Source: Anthopleura xanthogrammica (Eukaryota; Cnidaria; Anthozoa; Actiniaria; Actiniidae). From it: a stretch of 64,000 nt of DNA. Each line of letters begins with the position of its first letter. Position 1 is the stretch's first letter. Position numbers and translations under genes: made by a program. Where the stretch lies: assembly GCA_964019055.1 (NCBI GenBank), contig OZ025209.1, forward strand, positions 6,311,071 to 6,375,070, given 5' to 3'. The notes beneath the pieces were generated by a model. That model had not been told where the DNA came from. It ran no database searches and was given only the letters and a program-made list of their open reading frames with translations. Positions 12,001 to 22,300 of the stretch are shown in pieces.

Positions 12001-15000
12001 TAAATCATGTACAGCGGTATTTTTCATCAATCGCCATTTTCCCATTTCCCATAATACATTGCGGTTTTGGGTGAAACAAGGCGGGAAAAGAAACCGCAGT
12101 TATTAAGCTGAAGACTGATCAGAAGGTTTTGTAAAGGCATCTCATGATATTTATAGATGAATAATAAATTGTAAGCTCTTCTTCTCGAGTCAATACATTT
12201 CAGCTGTAACAATATCACTCTTGATGTTCAGAACATCACTTTTTTTTTATAGTGGGATACAAATTCAGTAACTTAATACTGGTTTCCAATTTGGCCCACT
12301 GTCACTTACACACACTATCTCTACATTATATATTCTATGCACACAACTCAACTCACATGTTGATTTTTATGGAGGGAAGAAAAACCAGAGAACCTGGGGA
12401 AAAAAAACCCTTGTGGTACAGGAGAGAACAACACATCAAACAAACTCAACTCACATATGATCCACCCTGAGCCTGGGACCACCGCGGTGAGAGGCGAGCG
12501 GTAAACCACTATGCCACACAATGTGCAAAATTAACTCAGAATGAACTCATTATCAGTATTTTACCTGATAAAAGCAGATATAAGGAAAATCTGCTTGAAG
12601 AACTGTTGAGTTTTTTCACTAGTCCCCCCTTCCCCATCCACCTCCAAAAAAAGAGAAGCAAAGCATCACCTTACTTTATCGACATTATGTTTTAATTACA
12701 AAAATAAGAAACATGATAACTCACTGGTACTCTATCATCCATGTCTGATTGATGCATGGGGCTACTTCTCTTTCTCCCTCTTCCATAAAACGTTTTAGCA
12801 TCACGTCTAGCCTCTTCAGGATGAAACATGTCTGGATTCCCGAAGATACACTCATTTCCCAATATAGTAACTTCTTTTTCTGTCTGTCTGCTACCTTCAG
12901 GTTGATGACCTTCAGTCAAAGGTGTTTGGGTTGCAGTATCACCAGTATCTGCAAATTATAAAGAGCGCCCATCCAACATGAAGAGGTAGCTAGCAAATGC
13001 AAATTCCAGTTATGGACTATCTCAGACTGGGGAGGCAGGGGGCAAGTGTAAAGGCTTCATATATATGACCTTCAGACTATTTTAGCCAAAAATGATTTTC
13101 TGTTAAAGATTTGCCTGGAAATCACATTTCCTAGAGCCTCAATTTCAAAATCTTTTCAATATGGCTATAATGCAGGGCTCAAAATAGGGGCCTGCCAATG
13201 GCCAAAATGCAGGTCAAGTTTTACTACTGTTAAGCTAAAAAAAAATTTGAACTGCCAAATGGGAAATAAAATGGCAGAGGAATTTTGCTCCAAAATTATT
13301 TATCCTCCCAAAAATAAGAAACTGTCTGGCCATTTATCTTTCCTATTTCAAGCCCTGTAATGTATAATGTTGAGTATACTTGGGAGCCTGCATCAAAGAA
13401 TTTTCTGAAAGTTTAAATTAAGGCTTCTAAGATACATGTAACATTTTCAGGGATCTAAATATCTTCAAAATTGAATAAGATATGATGATGCTTCCTGGAT
13501 CATGAAATACCAATGTCCTGAAGGACAGGTATGAACTGCCTGCTAAACTGAGATCTCTTCATAGGAGAAAAAATAATGAGAAAAAAATATGCAAGAATTA
13601 AGTAATTCTTGAAAATAATTTTTATATGCTATAGATTTTTTTTAGCATATGAGTTTTAGCTTTTTATATTTTGAAAAACACACATTGTGATATACTAATA
13701 GGCCTACTGATTACCTGATTAAAGAATAAAATTATTCATCCATCCATGCATCCATCCATGCATCCATCCATGCATCCATCCCTGCATCCATCCATGCATC
13801 CATCCATGCATCCATCCATGCATCCATCCATGCATCCATCCATGCATCCATCCATGCATCCATCCATCCATCCATCCATCCATCCATCCATCCATCCATC
13901 CATCCATCCATGCATCCATCCATGCATGCATGCATGCGTCCGTCTGTCCGTCCGTCCGTCCGTCCGTCCGTCCGTCCGTCCGTCCATCCATTCATTCATT
14001 CATTCATTCATTCATTCATTCATTCAGTTTACAAGTTTATTCATTTTATCAAAATATCAGATATCAGATATCAGTTGAGCAAATGAAATTGTTGAATATA
14101 CTATAATTATGTTCCTTTCATTATTAGGGCTGCAATTGGCTCCACTAGCATCACAATAAAAATCAGAATACTCTTTATTACAGTTCTGTTCAGTGACCAT
14201 GAATAATATAATACTTCCAAGTCCAGGTTGGAGTTGCCATACATAGCAAAACTATAGTTTATCAGATGCGGCAACTCCAACTTGAAACTATTATATTATT
14301 TGTGGTCACTGAACAGAACTGTAAAAAGTAGTATTGGTATAATGGTGCTTTAATACAACTAACATGTGATGAAAAACAGAATCACCAACAGCGGATGGGA
14401 ATTAGAAAGCCTTTGTTATAACCGTTATTGTTGAAGTGCAACATGTGAAGCCTTGCTGACTTGTTTGCAAACTAGCATTTGGACAGCCATCAATCAAAAA
14501 TTACTGAGAACAAGTTTCAGCCCTTTTAAAATTAAAATAATAATATAAAACGCTTTGGTCATGTTTTTCTAGACCAATAAAAGTTTTTAGCTTTGTGAGA
14601 TATACATGAGCCCACTATTTTGATTGAAGTTGGTGCCATTAAAATGCTAGGAAAATTGGGCTGGGAAAATGGGATTTCATGCACTGGGACTGGGATTTAG
14701 CCATTGCTGGGATTGGGATTCTGAAAAATTTCTAACTCTAACTTCATAATTTGGACTGAGACTTTGCATGACTTGGAGTCGGATTTTGCAAAATTTTGGG
14801 ATGGGAAATGGGATTAGGATCCCCCCCCCCCCTCCCCCTTTACAGGACCCTCTATATAGTGCTTGTGGCAATATTCCAATCCCAGATTATATACGCTGCA
14901 GAAAGTCTATAGACACTGACATGGGAAAAAGCTTTCTTCTCTCTGGGCCAAGTTATCTAACTAACACGAACATTCACTCTAACTAATATTATTTCAGATT

Positions 15001-15562
15001 TGGAAGCCACCAGTCAAAAAGAATCCCCGCTGAACACGCGTCGAATCTTACAGCTGTGTCGAGTTTAAAAAACTTAATTATTTGAAATACAAAACCAGAA
15101 ATACAATTTCTTGGAAAAGAAAGCAAATGATCTAAGCTTGAAGCAATCTTTTGAAACACATTAGCTCAGTTTCAGGCTAAAACGAGTAAGATTTAGGTAC
15201 TAGTTGTTTTAAAGTCGACTTTTAAAGTATGCAAAATTACAAACAGATGTAACTTACTTTCCAAAATTGATGCAGGCTCTTTTGCATTTTAAAAAGAATG
15301 CATATTCTTATTTCGGATAGATATCGGTTTAACTTAAAATTACGGATAATTTTATACCTTGGCTGTTTTCTTGAATGGAAACTTTGAGATGTTCATTCTT
15401 TTTGCCTTGACTGCCTTCATTCTCTTCTTCCTGGAAGTGAAACCTGTCCTCATGTAAGCTTAAAAATTCGCCGCATTTAGGACAATTTGTGATATCTTCT
15501 CCACTAAGTAATAGGATAGATGCTTGGCCTGGATCCTCGCAGTCAGGATTTGGGCACTGCAT
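1..15562 (-). CDS. RNF213: RNF213/mysterin-like giant E3 ubiquitin ligase, N-terminal part (18 exons, continues past the left edge)
   Basis: RNF213 is a giant cytosolic AAA+ E3 ubiquitin ligase linked to lipid droplets and to coating of intracellular pathogens. This window codes for its first ~1,375 residues: N-terminal zinc finger, CBM20-like domain and stalk; the AAA+ core and RING would lie left of base 1. Exons in transcript order: 15358-15562, 12725-12948, 11824-11916, 11490-11572, 10412-10654, 8180-8379, 7207-7520, 6352-6617, 5455-5643, 4650-4851, 4047-4105, ~3860-3974, 3460-3763, 3280-3378, 2636-2752, 1798-2350, 632-1329, 1-159. Phases fit throughout except between the exons at ~3860-3974 and 3460-3763. 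Matches to human RNF213 (recalled) include IPYKYV, WHQYD, the DLEKELKIM stretch and [10 protein letters not shown]. The start is the first ATG before a Cys-rich segment similar to the human N-terminus. Introns are unusually rich in MITEs and tandem repeats. Identity is confident; the ~3860 exon boundary is not. Confidence 0.94.
285..335 (+). mobile_element. tRNA-like SINE head fragment
   Basis: GTGGTGTAGTGGTAGCGCAC followed by TCGCCTCTCAC resembles a tRNA A box and anticodon arm. No B box or acceptor stem follows, so it is a SINE head, not a tRNA gene. The adjoining 340-560 stretch has recurring GGTACCTTTTAGGGGT words. RNF213 intron. Confidence 0.5.
632..1329 (-). CDS. RNF213: RNF213 stalk exon (698 nt)
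   Basis: One of the longest exons in the window, coding 233 residues of the alpha-helical stalk. It contains [15 protein letters not shown] and [14 protein letters not shown], both with close counterparts in human RNF213 (DLDSELKIM, LGLNGDFSVL). Acceptor TTTCACAG and donor CAA|GTAAGTAA are strong. The reading frame stays open 5' of the acceptor, so the exact acceptor rests on phase: the preceding exon 1798-2350 ends with one extra base, which this acceptor completes. Confidence 0.9.
2866..3215. repeat. Pentanucleotide array: GACAT/GGCAT lead-in, then pure (ACAGC)48
   Basis: Bases 2866-2970 are mixed GACAT and GGCAT pentamers with point variants. Bases 2976-3215 are 48 uninterrupted ACAGC units (240 bp). 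It lies in an RNF213 intron between exons 2636-2752 and 3280-3378, only 65 bp from the latter's donor side. Because 5 is coprime to 3 and the unit lacks stop codons, several frames are open through it; none is a gene. Confidence 0.98.
4135..4570. repeat. Unclassified repeat-like block dense in TTGC/GCAA words
   Basis: Intron sequence between RNF213 exons 4650-4851 and 4047-4105, with many recurring words such as GCAACAATG, TTGCTGAG, TTGCAACG and their complements in both orientations. It looks like a degenerate inverted repeat element, but I cannot define ends. Confidence 0.4.
4895..5330. repeat. GAT/GGT-type minisatellite with ~36-48 bp higher-order units
   Basis: Built from GATGAT, AATGAT and GGTGAT triplets, punctuated by a recurring GATAGGTAGTAGTGGT block at uneven spacing. 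It lies in an RNF213 intron. Reverse-strand His/Ser/Thr-rich frames through it are artefacts. Confidence 0.95.
5692..6045. mobile_element. Foldback MITE, ~150-bp arms with a short loop
   Basis: The left arm (AATACACCAGTTTCACATTC...) and the right arm (complement of ...GTGAAACTGGAGTATT) pair over about 150 bp around a ~30-bp centre near 5855-5870, with scattered mismatches and small indels. It lies in an RNF213 intron. Confidence 0.8.
6618..7206. other. RNF213 intron without recognisable elements
   Basis: AT-rich intron between exons 7207-7520 and 6352-6617. No repeat, RNA gene or open frame of note was seen. Confidence 0.6.
7681..7701 (-). other. Decoy 21-nt exon duplicated from the 5' end of the RNF213 exon at 7207-7520
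   Basis: The sequence around the acceptor and first bases of exon 7207-7520 recurs ~180 bp upstream in the transcript direction. The copy has its own TTTTTCTAG acceptor, 21 bases (GTGTTTGGCATCAGTACGAT plus G) and a strong donor GTACGT. Inclusion would insert a second GVWHQYD in frame. Whether it is spliced is unknown. Confidence 0.6.
7815..7908. mobile_element. MITE family A, copy 1 (ZNF143-like terminal repeats)
   Basis: Near-perfect inverted ends GCAGTGCATTGTGGGACTG flank a ~50-bp centre containing AAAATGGCG. A half copy lies at 7631-7663 and a second full copy at 11647-11731. Sequence similarity to the second copy extends ~50 bp beyond the right core end, so the full element is larger. 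Confidence 0.8.
8600..8790 (-). mobile_element. tRNA-derived SINE
   Basis: On the minus strand the head reads like a decayed tRNA, with GTACTCGCCTCTCAC then a B-box-like TTGTTCGATTCCTGG. This is followed by the family tail with Ser-tRNA-unrelated motifs of the GTTGGGTCTCTCC and GAGGG type. Related copies occur through the window. Confidence 0.7.
8603..8695. repeat. 26-bp tandem repeat inside a SINE
   Basis: The unit starting AACCCTCGAGGTTATGGAGG is repeated three full times plus a partial. It sits within the tail of the SINE at 8600-8790 and is probably an expansion of the SINE's own CTCGAGGG tail. Confidence 0.9.
9224..10398. mobile_element. Nested block of several hairpin MITEs
   Basis: Contains at least two full inverted copies of one segment (ATCACCTTTTCGGACAAAAT ... 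CACTTTCAATGTTGTTTCC). It also has a hairpin GATTATCGATGAATATTTAC ... ATTCATCGATAATCAC in both orientations, a segment with ACACGCGGGATGTGGAGAG, and outer ends AAAAAACAGTTTTCCGTGTA and its complement. The last part (10130-10398) matches 57661-57958 in reverse orientation. Occupies most of an RNF213 intron. Open frames within it (9283-9477, 9774-10028) are mirror copies of each other. Confidence 0.85.
10412..10654 (-). CDS. RNF213: RNF213 exon carrying the start of the CBM20-like carbohydrate-binding domain
   Basis: Translation contains [19 protein letters not shown] followed by [10 protein letters not shown] and [12 protein letters not shown]. This parallels the human segment with FFHAI..HFPFNP and VFIRGGEEFG..KWD. 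Structural work on mouse Rnf213 (recalled) assigns this region to a CBM20 starch/glycogen-binding-type fold in the N-arm. The next exons, 8180-8379 and 7207-7520, continue it with IPYKYVV and WHQYDG. Acceptor TTTTAG and donor GA|GTAAGT fit phase 2 on both sides. Confidence 0.92.
10839..11181. mobile_element. MITE with ~45-bp terminal inverted repeats
   Basis: Left end AGTCTCCTTTGCAGACGTTC and onward through GTGTCGGTCTCAAAATCCC pairs with the right end GGGATTTTGAGACCGACAC ... GGCTGCAAAGGAGACT. Only a few mismatches. Internal sequence is non-coding. RNF213 intron. Confidence 0.85.
11257..11412. mobile_element. MITE family B, copy 1
   Basis: Ends GAGCAGTTTTCGTATGA and TCATACGAAACTGCTC. The centre is CG-rich with repeated GCCGTG words. 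Copies at 23635-23812 and 46749-46903 share the ends and the centre (CATGCC, GTGTCAG, GAAAACATT). Confidence 0.85.
11647..11731. mobile_element. MITE family A, copy 2
   Basis: Same 19-22 bp inverted ends as 7815-7908, with CAAGATGGC in the centre. Weaker inverted similarity extends outward to about 11606 and 11775 (ATTCCGGGGTTAAGGAAAA against CATTCCGAGTTTGAGGAAAA in reverse). Confidence 0.8.
12300..12525 (-). mobile_element. tRNA-derived SINE
   Basis: Minus strand: GTGGCATAGTGGTTTACCGC (A-box-like head) and GGTGGTCCCAGGC. The shared tail follows with GTGTTGTTCTCTCC, then AGGTTCTCTGG and TTCCCTCCATAAAAAT. Tail copies recur at 25210-25440 and 28940-29070. Confidence 0.7.
13173..13357. mobile_element. 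hAT-like MITE (CAGGGCTYRAAATA ends), copy 1
   Basis: Ends CAGGGCTCAAAATAG and CTATTTCAAGCCCTG with a gapped palindromic centre (GCCTGCCAATGGCCAAAATG). CAGGG-type ends are typical of hAT elements; an exact 8-bp target duplication is not evident. RNF213 intron. Confidence 0.7.
13737..14026. repeat. Four-phase tetranucleotide array
   Basis: Starts as a 12-mer (CATCCATCCATG) array at 13737-13858. It becomes pure CATC, then GTCC from ~13936 to 13984, then ATTC from ~13988 to 14026. The register of four bases is kept throughout. RNF213 intron. Confidence 0.97.
14169..14333. mobile_element. Palindromic MITE
   Basis: Arms of ~70 bp: TTACAGTTCTGTTCAGTGAC on the left pairs with GTCACTGAACAGAACTGTAA on the right, continuing through GGAGTTGCC. 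The loop is short. RNF213 intron. Confidence 0.8.
15358..15562 (-). CDS. RNF213: RNF213 first coding exon: N-terminal zinc finger
   Basis: Encodes the start of the RNF213-like protein. Cysteines at residues 3, 8, 27 and 30 form a C-x4-C ... C-x2-C zinc-ribbon pattern, like the C3/C6/C18/C21 arrangement I recall in human RNF213. The exon ends AAG|GTATAA with one base of the next codon (phase 1), and the exon at 12725-12948 accepts that phase with a clean TTTGCAG acceptor. The ATG is 748 bp from the divergent CSPP1 ATG. Confidence 0.9.
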
Positions 15563-16309
15563 TCTCTCAACTCGGAATATTTATCATTTTATAACGAATA
15601 AATATGCATACATTTTTACTTTTCGAAAAAATTCAACAGAGCGGGACTGATAACTGACAGAATATTTCTTGGAATTCTTAGAACCGACACATGACGTCTT
15701 CCGACCCAGTCTCCCAGCATGTATCCCGCCAATTTTTAAACCAAATCGGCAGAATCCGCATGCAAATATAGGTTTTTTGCGACCATATTTACTCCTTTAA
15801 GAGCCGCCCCTGAAAATCCTGATCATAAATGTTGCACCCTCTCCTAAAAAGATACTGGATGGTGCACATCCCCTACTAAAAAATATCCTGGATACGCCCC
15901 TTTTTTGGATTCAGGTTGTCCGATTAACAAATTTGGGTTCCCTGTGTTATACTTGCAGACCCCCGCGCAGATCCCGCGCAGTATTGTGGGAGTATTTTGG
16001 TTACCATCAAATATGGCGGTTACTGCTGAAGGAGAAATTTGCTGACAATTTTATTGATATTCGACCTAAAAACTTCATATACATAGCCTAAAACGTGGAA
16101 ATATAACTAGCTAATAGACTCTAAGTTTCCTATACGTTGGATTTATCATCATTGGTGAAGTTTTCGTTATGAATTATGAAAGATCTTTCGACTTGACAAC
16201 GGTGAAAACAACATAGAATTTGGCGGTTTTTCGAGAGTTTTTCGAGTTCAGTTTGTCGATATTGAACCGAAAATAATGAAACTTGTCGCCGATTAGCACT
16301 GCAGTAGAA
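15563..16309. promoter_or_regulatory. Divergent promoter between RNF213 and CSPP1
   Basis: 747 bp separate the two opposite-facing start codons. A CRE-like TGACGTC lies at 15692-15698. A ZNF143/Staf-like TCCCAGCATG follows at 15712-15720 on the plus strand. A second ZNF143-like match reads TCCCACAATACTGCGC on the minus strand near 15977-15992. A YY1-like ATGGCGG sits at 16013-16019. These are common CpG-type metazoan promoter elements; motif assignment is by eye, and transcription start sites cannot be placed from sequence. Confidence 0.6.
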
Positions 16310-19300
16310 ATGGCAGACGATTTATCAAGCTTCATTGAACAGCAAAAGGTTAAACTGGAGAAAGAAAGAGCTGATCTTTCGAGAAATGGGAATTACACTA
16401 CCACGACGTCACAAGATAAAGAGGTAAAGTAAATATAGTAATGTTTACAGTAAATCTCATTGTTTGATGATCAAATGAAAAATATATTATTTGTCGTATT
16501 TCTCTCTGGAATCAAATTAATCACACTCAAGTTTAGCTAAGCCGTAAATTCCAATATCGACCCCAAGATTCGATAGTGCCCAAAAAGCTAGTAAAAAAGT
16601 ACTCAAATGTATTCAGTTTTCTGTATGATCTATCACCCAGAGGACCCAGAGGCTGTAATCCTGTAATAAGAGTTCTATGTCGCTAGCTGTAATACTAAGT
16701 AGATCAGAAAATATGGGCATTTGAAATAAATTTAATTCTTCTTGGATTTTTCTTCATTTGTTTATTTATTGGTATACACAGGATAGAAGAAAGAGTCCTA
16801 GAAGTATTGAGAGTGGAAAGAAGTAAGTTAGTGTTTCTAGAATGCATTATAAAATTGTTATAAATCTTGACAGCATCTAGTATGCATACACACTTTGTAT
16901 TATTTTGTCATTCATATCCAAAAATTTGACTAAGGCCCTGTTAACATAGAAGGAGGATGATCCTAGAACTAGGATCTTCCTTGCAGGTGAATTAACCATG
17001 CGTTCAGTATGTTAACATCGGAAAAGAGGTATGGCCTTTATCCCTGGTGCTAGGATCTTCCTATTTATGAGACAGGAAGATCATATACTGCTAGGAATAT
17101 CCTAATACCCACAAGAAGCATGCCAATGTGCATGAGTGATGTAAACAGAAGCAATAAATATACTGTATAGCCAGTAGGATTGCTGTGCTAAAGGACTTGG
17201 AAATTGCAGAACGCTCCAGAAGTGTTTAGAAGCACTCTGCAACCTTGACATGCTGCATCTAACACTTCTCTCATATTCTGCCAATCCCTTTATACTTTAT
17301 TGCACACAAATTTTTGATGTCTTCAATCATGATAACAAATATGCAAATATTTAAGAATGTTTTCTATCTGGTCCATTGTTCCTACTCTATTCTAGAGCTT
17401 TTCCTGTCTGGATACATAATGAAAGTATTGTGTATCAGTCTTTCTGGAATTTTGTTTTGACAGCTGTTGTATTGTTTTTCTTTTTCTTCTTCTTCTTCTT
17501 CTTCATCATCTTCTTTTGTATGCTTTGCTCTTTAATTCAAAGTCTGTATTTGACTCATTGGTAAATTTCTTTTTAAAGCCATCTCAAGAGAGAATCTCCT
17601 TCTACCAAGCCAAAAAGTAAGTAAAATCTTAGTGTTCAGGACACCTTTTCATTCTGTATTATTTTATTGATTCAGTATCTGGATCCATCATATTTTCCTG
17701 TAACTTTAATTTTATATCTAGACCTCAGTTTTGAAAAATCTTGGATCATTTCTTGAACTAAGTAGCAATAATTTATAATAAGTTAAAGAAAACAATGAAT
17801 AGTTGCCTGTGATCCATCTCCTTGGTAACTGACCAATACAGGCTACTGAATGCTTGTCATGATCATGCAGTGAAGACTGTCAGTTGCTTGTTAATGACTG
17901 CCTGTTGGTTGGCTGGGTGGGTGGGTGGGTGGGTTAATGGCTTAGAACTGTGAGCTTCTACTAAGACATTTTCAATCAGAGTTTTTTTAGGCAGCAGGTA
18001 GCTATAGTCAATAATTATGGGGTGGTGAGTAAAAAAGTCATTAACTTCAATAACCATTTAAGTTTTATTTGCTCAGTGAATGATAATGAACAGACTGGCC
18101 TACCCCTTGGTGGCTATGAAAGGATTCAACAGAAACTCAAAGAGGAGAGAAGATTGGAATACAATAAATATTTAGCTGAGGTACGTTATTGATGTCAAAA
18201 GTACCAAATCTTGTATGGGAAAAATATCATGTATCACAGCTATCAATCAATCAATCAATCAATTTATTAAAGTCATAGTGTGGGACTAGGTTACCCTAAT
18301 TATCCGAGCCAGAGGCTAATGTTTAAAACGTATGACAAAGCTAGCTTGAGACTATCACACAGAGCCAAGCTCCAGTCTTGAAAAATGCTTAGCTCTGTCC
18401 CAATCTAATTTGAGTTTTTTTCTGGTTTCTCCAGTTTTTCTCCCTCTGCAAAACCTAACACATAAATTCAATTTTGGTCTGTGAGTTAGCCACAACTATG
18501 ATCAGCCCCGAGGTTGTTTTGGGAAGTATACGTAGCATAGCAGTGAGAGCTCTAACCTGTCATCAATGCATCCCAGGTTCCTGCTGGACTTGGTGTCTTA
18601 TATCATTAGAATTCCTAGTTGGTTTTCTCCTGTGCTTTGAGGGTTTTTTTCCGGGTTCTCCAGTTTTTCTCCCTTAACAAAAATCAACTTCTAAATTCCA
18701 ATTCAATTATGGAACAAGGACCACAGGCATTCTCAAAAAGAATGTTTTTTGTTTTGGGTAGTTAAATAATTTGAAGGTTTGAGTTTTTTTAGAATTAAAA
18801 TTGATTGGCTGATCGAGATGCAAGGAAAGAATAAAAACTTTGAGTATATGTCAGCATCTTGTTTCATTTTCTGTTACAGAAAAATATGAGGTCAACAGGA
18901 AAGGTGGATTCAGTTTTGAAAGAAAAAGATACCTCTCCATCAAACAAGATCAAAGAAGTCCATGTGAGTTTTTTTTTCTTCTTAATTTTTCAATTGTTGA
19001 ATGGGGTTGAACTCCATTATGGACTAGTCTGACTCTTATATTTTCCAATCTTAGCCCCACCACTTTTTCCCATACTAGTCTCTAATGACTTAAATTTATA
19101 TTTTCCAATCTTAGCCCCACCACTTTTTTCCATACTAGTCTCTTAGCCCCACCAATTTTTAGGGTGATCTGTGGTCCCTGTCCATAATTTCATTCCAACC
19201 TACTTTTTCTTTTACTAGGAAATTGGAAGAAGGTCCTTAGAACATTCCTATGAGAACGATGCAAGAGATTTGCCCACTCCAAGAAGCAGAAGAAAGGGAA

Positions 19301-22300
19301 AGGAAAACTGGGATATCAATGTAAGTTTCTTTATTCCTGATAATACAGTTATATACCTCTTTACCTTTGGCGTAATGTTTTTCCATTTCAGACCATGTGT
19401 CATTCCCTTGAGAAAAAGATTCTTTGTTTGAGTTGTATCAATATTTTGTAATCTTCTCATGTGCAACTGTTAAACAAAGAAATGGTACTCTATGGCATGT
19501 GGTTTAAATGGGAAAACATTATGTTCAAGCTATGTACAGAGGTCTATTATGCTATACATTCAATAATTATGTGACGTACGACTCTAGTTGTAAGCAATAT
19601 ATTTTATAGCAACTTGTTAATAATAAAGATTGTTAAATTTTGTGTTTTTCAGGATAATTATCAAGATGATAGAGGTAAGCAGGCAAAATATTGCTATATA
19701 TAGGAATACAACATTCAATACATTAAAGGGGCACTTGGATGAAAATCGATGAAAATTGGAAATGACTTGAAACTTGGTTAAACTTATCTATATGGCTCCA
19801 ATACACCCTATGCAAAAAGGCGGGGCCATGGAAATACCTTAGTTCATCAGTTATTGAAAACACCATTGCTTTCATTGTAAAGAGTATATCGATTTTAGTA
19901 ATCTTCAAAAATTTCCGCTTACTAACATTAAATGATAAAAATCTACAGCTGTTTGAAATTAGAAAGATTTGTATGGAAACAACAACCAAGGCCTGACCAG
20001 CCTCGTTTTCATGTTTTTGGCACATTTCAAATGCTAATAACTCTGCAGTGATTTAATATATAACAACAGAACTCTACCAAATTACTAATTTAGACACATG
20101 CTCTTTCTCATGATCAAAATATATTTTGAAATCATTGATGATTCATGGTGCTCGTTCCCAGTCTTTTTCTCTTTATGCATAGGGTGTATAGTAGCCAAGC
20201 AACATATTTTCTTAACAGTCAAAATTTACGGGTGAAAATGACGTCATTTACTCAACCCTATTGTTCTTTTAGTTTTTAAACCAAAATTTCTCAACTGCGA
20301 GTGGCTCCCATGCTAAAATTTCTGCCAATCTGGTTTTCATAATCATGATTGAGTCATAATATTATTCTTAAATACTTGAACTATTCGGACTTTCAAAATA
20401 TGGGGCATTTTCATCCAAGTGCCCCTCTTATGTAGCTTATTAGTAATATATCCAGAACACTGATTAAGCTTCATAAATCAAATGAATATTTCTAGGTTCC
20501 AGGCAGTATCCTCAAAAAGAAACCTATGAAGACGTTCTGAGAAGAAAACGAGCAGATGAAAGAAAATATAGGTAACGGTATTGAGTTGTACTTGGCTGCA
20601 TACTGTAGTTATTATTAGTCAATATTTAGCATTAATTTTCAAGGTTATTGTTTACTTTAATATGCAGTAATTGATAAAAGGATTGTTTTATCAGGTTTAA
20701 GAGCATGATGCTGAGTGGTCTTAGACCTGATAAAACATGATCTGCAAACTTATTGAACATTTTCAAAAAATCATGAATAATTCACAAACCTTTGGTCAAA
20801 TAAGAGCGACCACCATGTCAAGTACATGGACTTCTATATTTTCGATAAAGGATAAAGGCTCCCACAAGTTGAAGGCAGCATGCCAAATTTAACTCAAGAC
20901 AGGGGCGCTATGAATAAATCTTTATGATTATGAAGATCTCATTCTTATTACTTATTATAAATGAAAAGGAATGACTTTCTCAGGTATAAGGGCTCATGAT
21001 ATTCATGTGACATGTATGGTCATTCCTATTGGATGAAAGGCTTAATATGATCAATTAATCATGAATTTTCGAAAAACAGAAATGTGTCAAAAATTATTAC
21101 AACTCAGCAGATTGTTGGTCGTGGAGACGGTCGTGGATCATTGGTTGATGATAATCAGCACTGCACCAACATCCACTTTGACCATCACCTGGTCATTTAT
21201 TATCATGAGTATTTTTAGTTAAACCAGCTGGGCTAATACATAATATAAATTGTCATTGATTTTTAGGGGAGAAAGGTTTGGGTATGATGGACCAGACCTG
21301 GACGATGAACTGAGGTAAGGTTTTACTATTAAAGAGAATTGGCATGGCATAAAGAATTCCTCTCAGGATCTCCAAAAATTAAATCTACACATTGTATAAA
21401 ATTAATAAAAAAATAAATGTGAATTTACAGTGGATTCTACAGAGTGGCTCTTTTTCCGCTGCACTGCATTGAGAGATTTTATGAGTGGAATAATACTGTT
21501 TTTACTTCATATTATTAAATACAATAGGGCCATTTATATTGGGGGGGGATAAGATGTGTCTTACCTAATACTCACCTGATGTGAACTGATCCATTTAATA
21601 ATTATATGAGTGTGTATTAAGATGCGAAAATCAGGTATAACAGACGTCTTATTTTCCCTGATATAAATGTCCCTAATATTATCTTGTTGTTTGTATTTGT
21701 TTCAGATTAATGAAACTCTCCAGTAGAAACTACAAGTATAACTCCAGGAGTGATGGTTATCTCTCTCGCCGTTATGAAGATGATCTTGATGATGATGAGG
21801 TACATTATTTTACTGTCTCAATAAGCAGTTCTGGATCCAGGAAAGGAGTTGAAACTCTAAATGATCTGAGAGCAGTTAATCGTAAATTTAAAAACTTACT
21901 GATAATGACTATCAGGGATTGTGTTAAAGCAGAAGCTGTGCATTCTTACCCAATACACTATACAGTAGAACCAAACAAATTTGATAAGTTCAATATGTGA
22001 GTCCTACATAATAATATATAGCACATTATACGTATATCTCAATGCGCTTCACAATCTTTAATTCCCAGTGGAGGACTTTATTGGCTGTCATGCAGCCTAC
22101 AATCATGAGTAGTATTAGTAATTAGTATGTTATGCCTCCAGCAGGAATAGGCTGTTGAACCAGGAGACAATCTCCTACATGTACAGTATGTCACAGACTG
22201 AAATATCCTGGCTAGTGCATATATTCATGCATTATAATGGATGGATAGATGAAGAAAATGATTCATTTGTTGGCTCATAATTCTTCCTCCCACCATCTCT

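Noticed and set aside
13719..14078. Frames rich in MDGW or HPSM repeats
   Set aside because: Translations of the tetranucleotide array in an intron.
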